The notes under the pieces: generated by a model
Database searches by the model: none
What the model was told of the DNA's origin: nothing
What the model saw: the letters and a program-made list of their open reading frames with translations, nothing else
Shown here: positions 63,906 to 64,000 of the stretch, in pieces
Position numbering within the stretch: the stretch's first letter is position 1
How the letters are laid out: each line of letters starts with the position of its first letter
NCBI GenBank assembly: GCA_023053685.1
Contig: JALIGW010000025.1
Span: 8,775,453 to 8,839,452, forward strand
Length of the DNA stretch: 64,000 nucleotides
DNA from: Diadophis punctatus similis
Lineage: Eukaryota > Chordata > Lepidosauria > Squamata > Dipsadidae
Reading direction: 5' to 3'
Program-made: the position numbers and the translations under genes

Positions 63906-64000
63906 AATCATCGTTTTTAAAAGGACTTTTAAATGACCAGATAAATGATTATCCTCTTTATATAAGCAGCTTGCATGAGGAAAATAGAAAGCCAGTTTGG

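Larger units (their letters stand above)
46533..64000. other. Region upstream of SCN8A coding exon 1: no host gene seen
   Basis: Contains the LINE, MITE, CR1, SINE, DIRS and L2 remnants listed separately. Stretches 46700-47380, 51770-53690, 53940-55210, 59000-59340 and 59620-60750 show nothing I can identify. Untranslated SCN8A exons could be here but have no sequence signature I could use. Confidence 0.6.

Overview
The window is vertebrate nuclear DNA, most likely from a squamate reptile and probably a snake. The evidence is the repeat mix: Sauria-type tRNA SINEs, a BovB LINE tail, CR1 and L2 LINEs, Penelope and DIRS retroelements, many 8-bp-TSD hAT-type MITEs, and a CR1 3' end running into a long (ATTCT)n array. 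That array is a rotation of the AATAG repeat known to be seeded by CR1 LINEs in advanced snakes. The species call is inference.

The only host gene I can support is SCN8A, the voltage-gated sodium channel alpha subunit Nav1.6, on the minus strand. Twelve coding exons can be placed to the base from splice signals and reading phase. They run from the start codon (46478) through domain I to the domain I-II linker (738), about 674 residues. They include the mutually exclusive pair 5N/5A (domain I S3-S4), a U12-type AT-AC intron 2, and two in-frame donor sites 33 nt apart at the end of the last exon seen. The rest of the channel lies to the left of base 1. The region right of 46532 lies upstream of the coding part and is either 5' intron or intergenic DNA.

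Region by region. 1-8827: exons 11 to 6, with MITEs and SINEs in short introns. 8828-17473: intron 5, with solo-LTR-like sequence, MITEs and an inverted CR1 pair. 17474-17803: exons 5A and 5N. 17804-22589: intron 4, with a deeply nested transposon stack. 22590-28290: exons 4, 3 and 2. 28291-46202: the 17.9 kb intron 1, holding a structurally complete Ty3/gypsy element with identical LTRs and one 1377-codon gag-pol frame, a BovB tail, a Penelope fragment with a GIY-YIG endonuclease region, and many nested MITEs. 46203-46532: first coding exon. 46533-64000: non-LTR LINE remnants, CR1 ends, a DIRS-type tyrosine-recombinase retroelement lacking its reverse transcriptase, and a decayed L2 LINE with a SINE inside it.

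The exons jointly encode the N-terminus, voltage sensor I (S1-S4), pore I (S5, P-loop with D370 and Y371, S6) and the regulated cytoplasmic linker. The mobile elements appear to be passengers in introns and flanks. The gypsy element stands out as recently inserted and possibly still competent.
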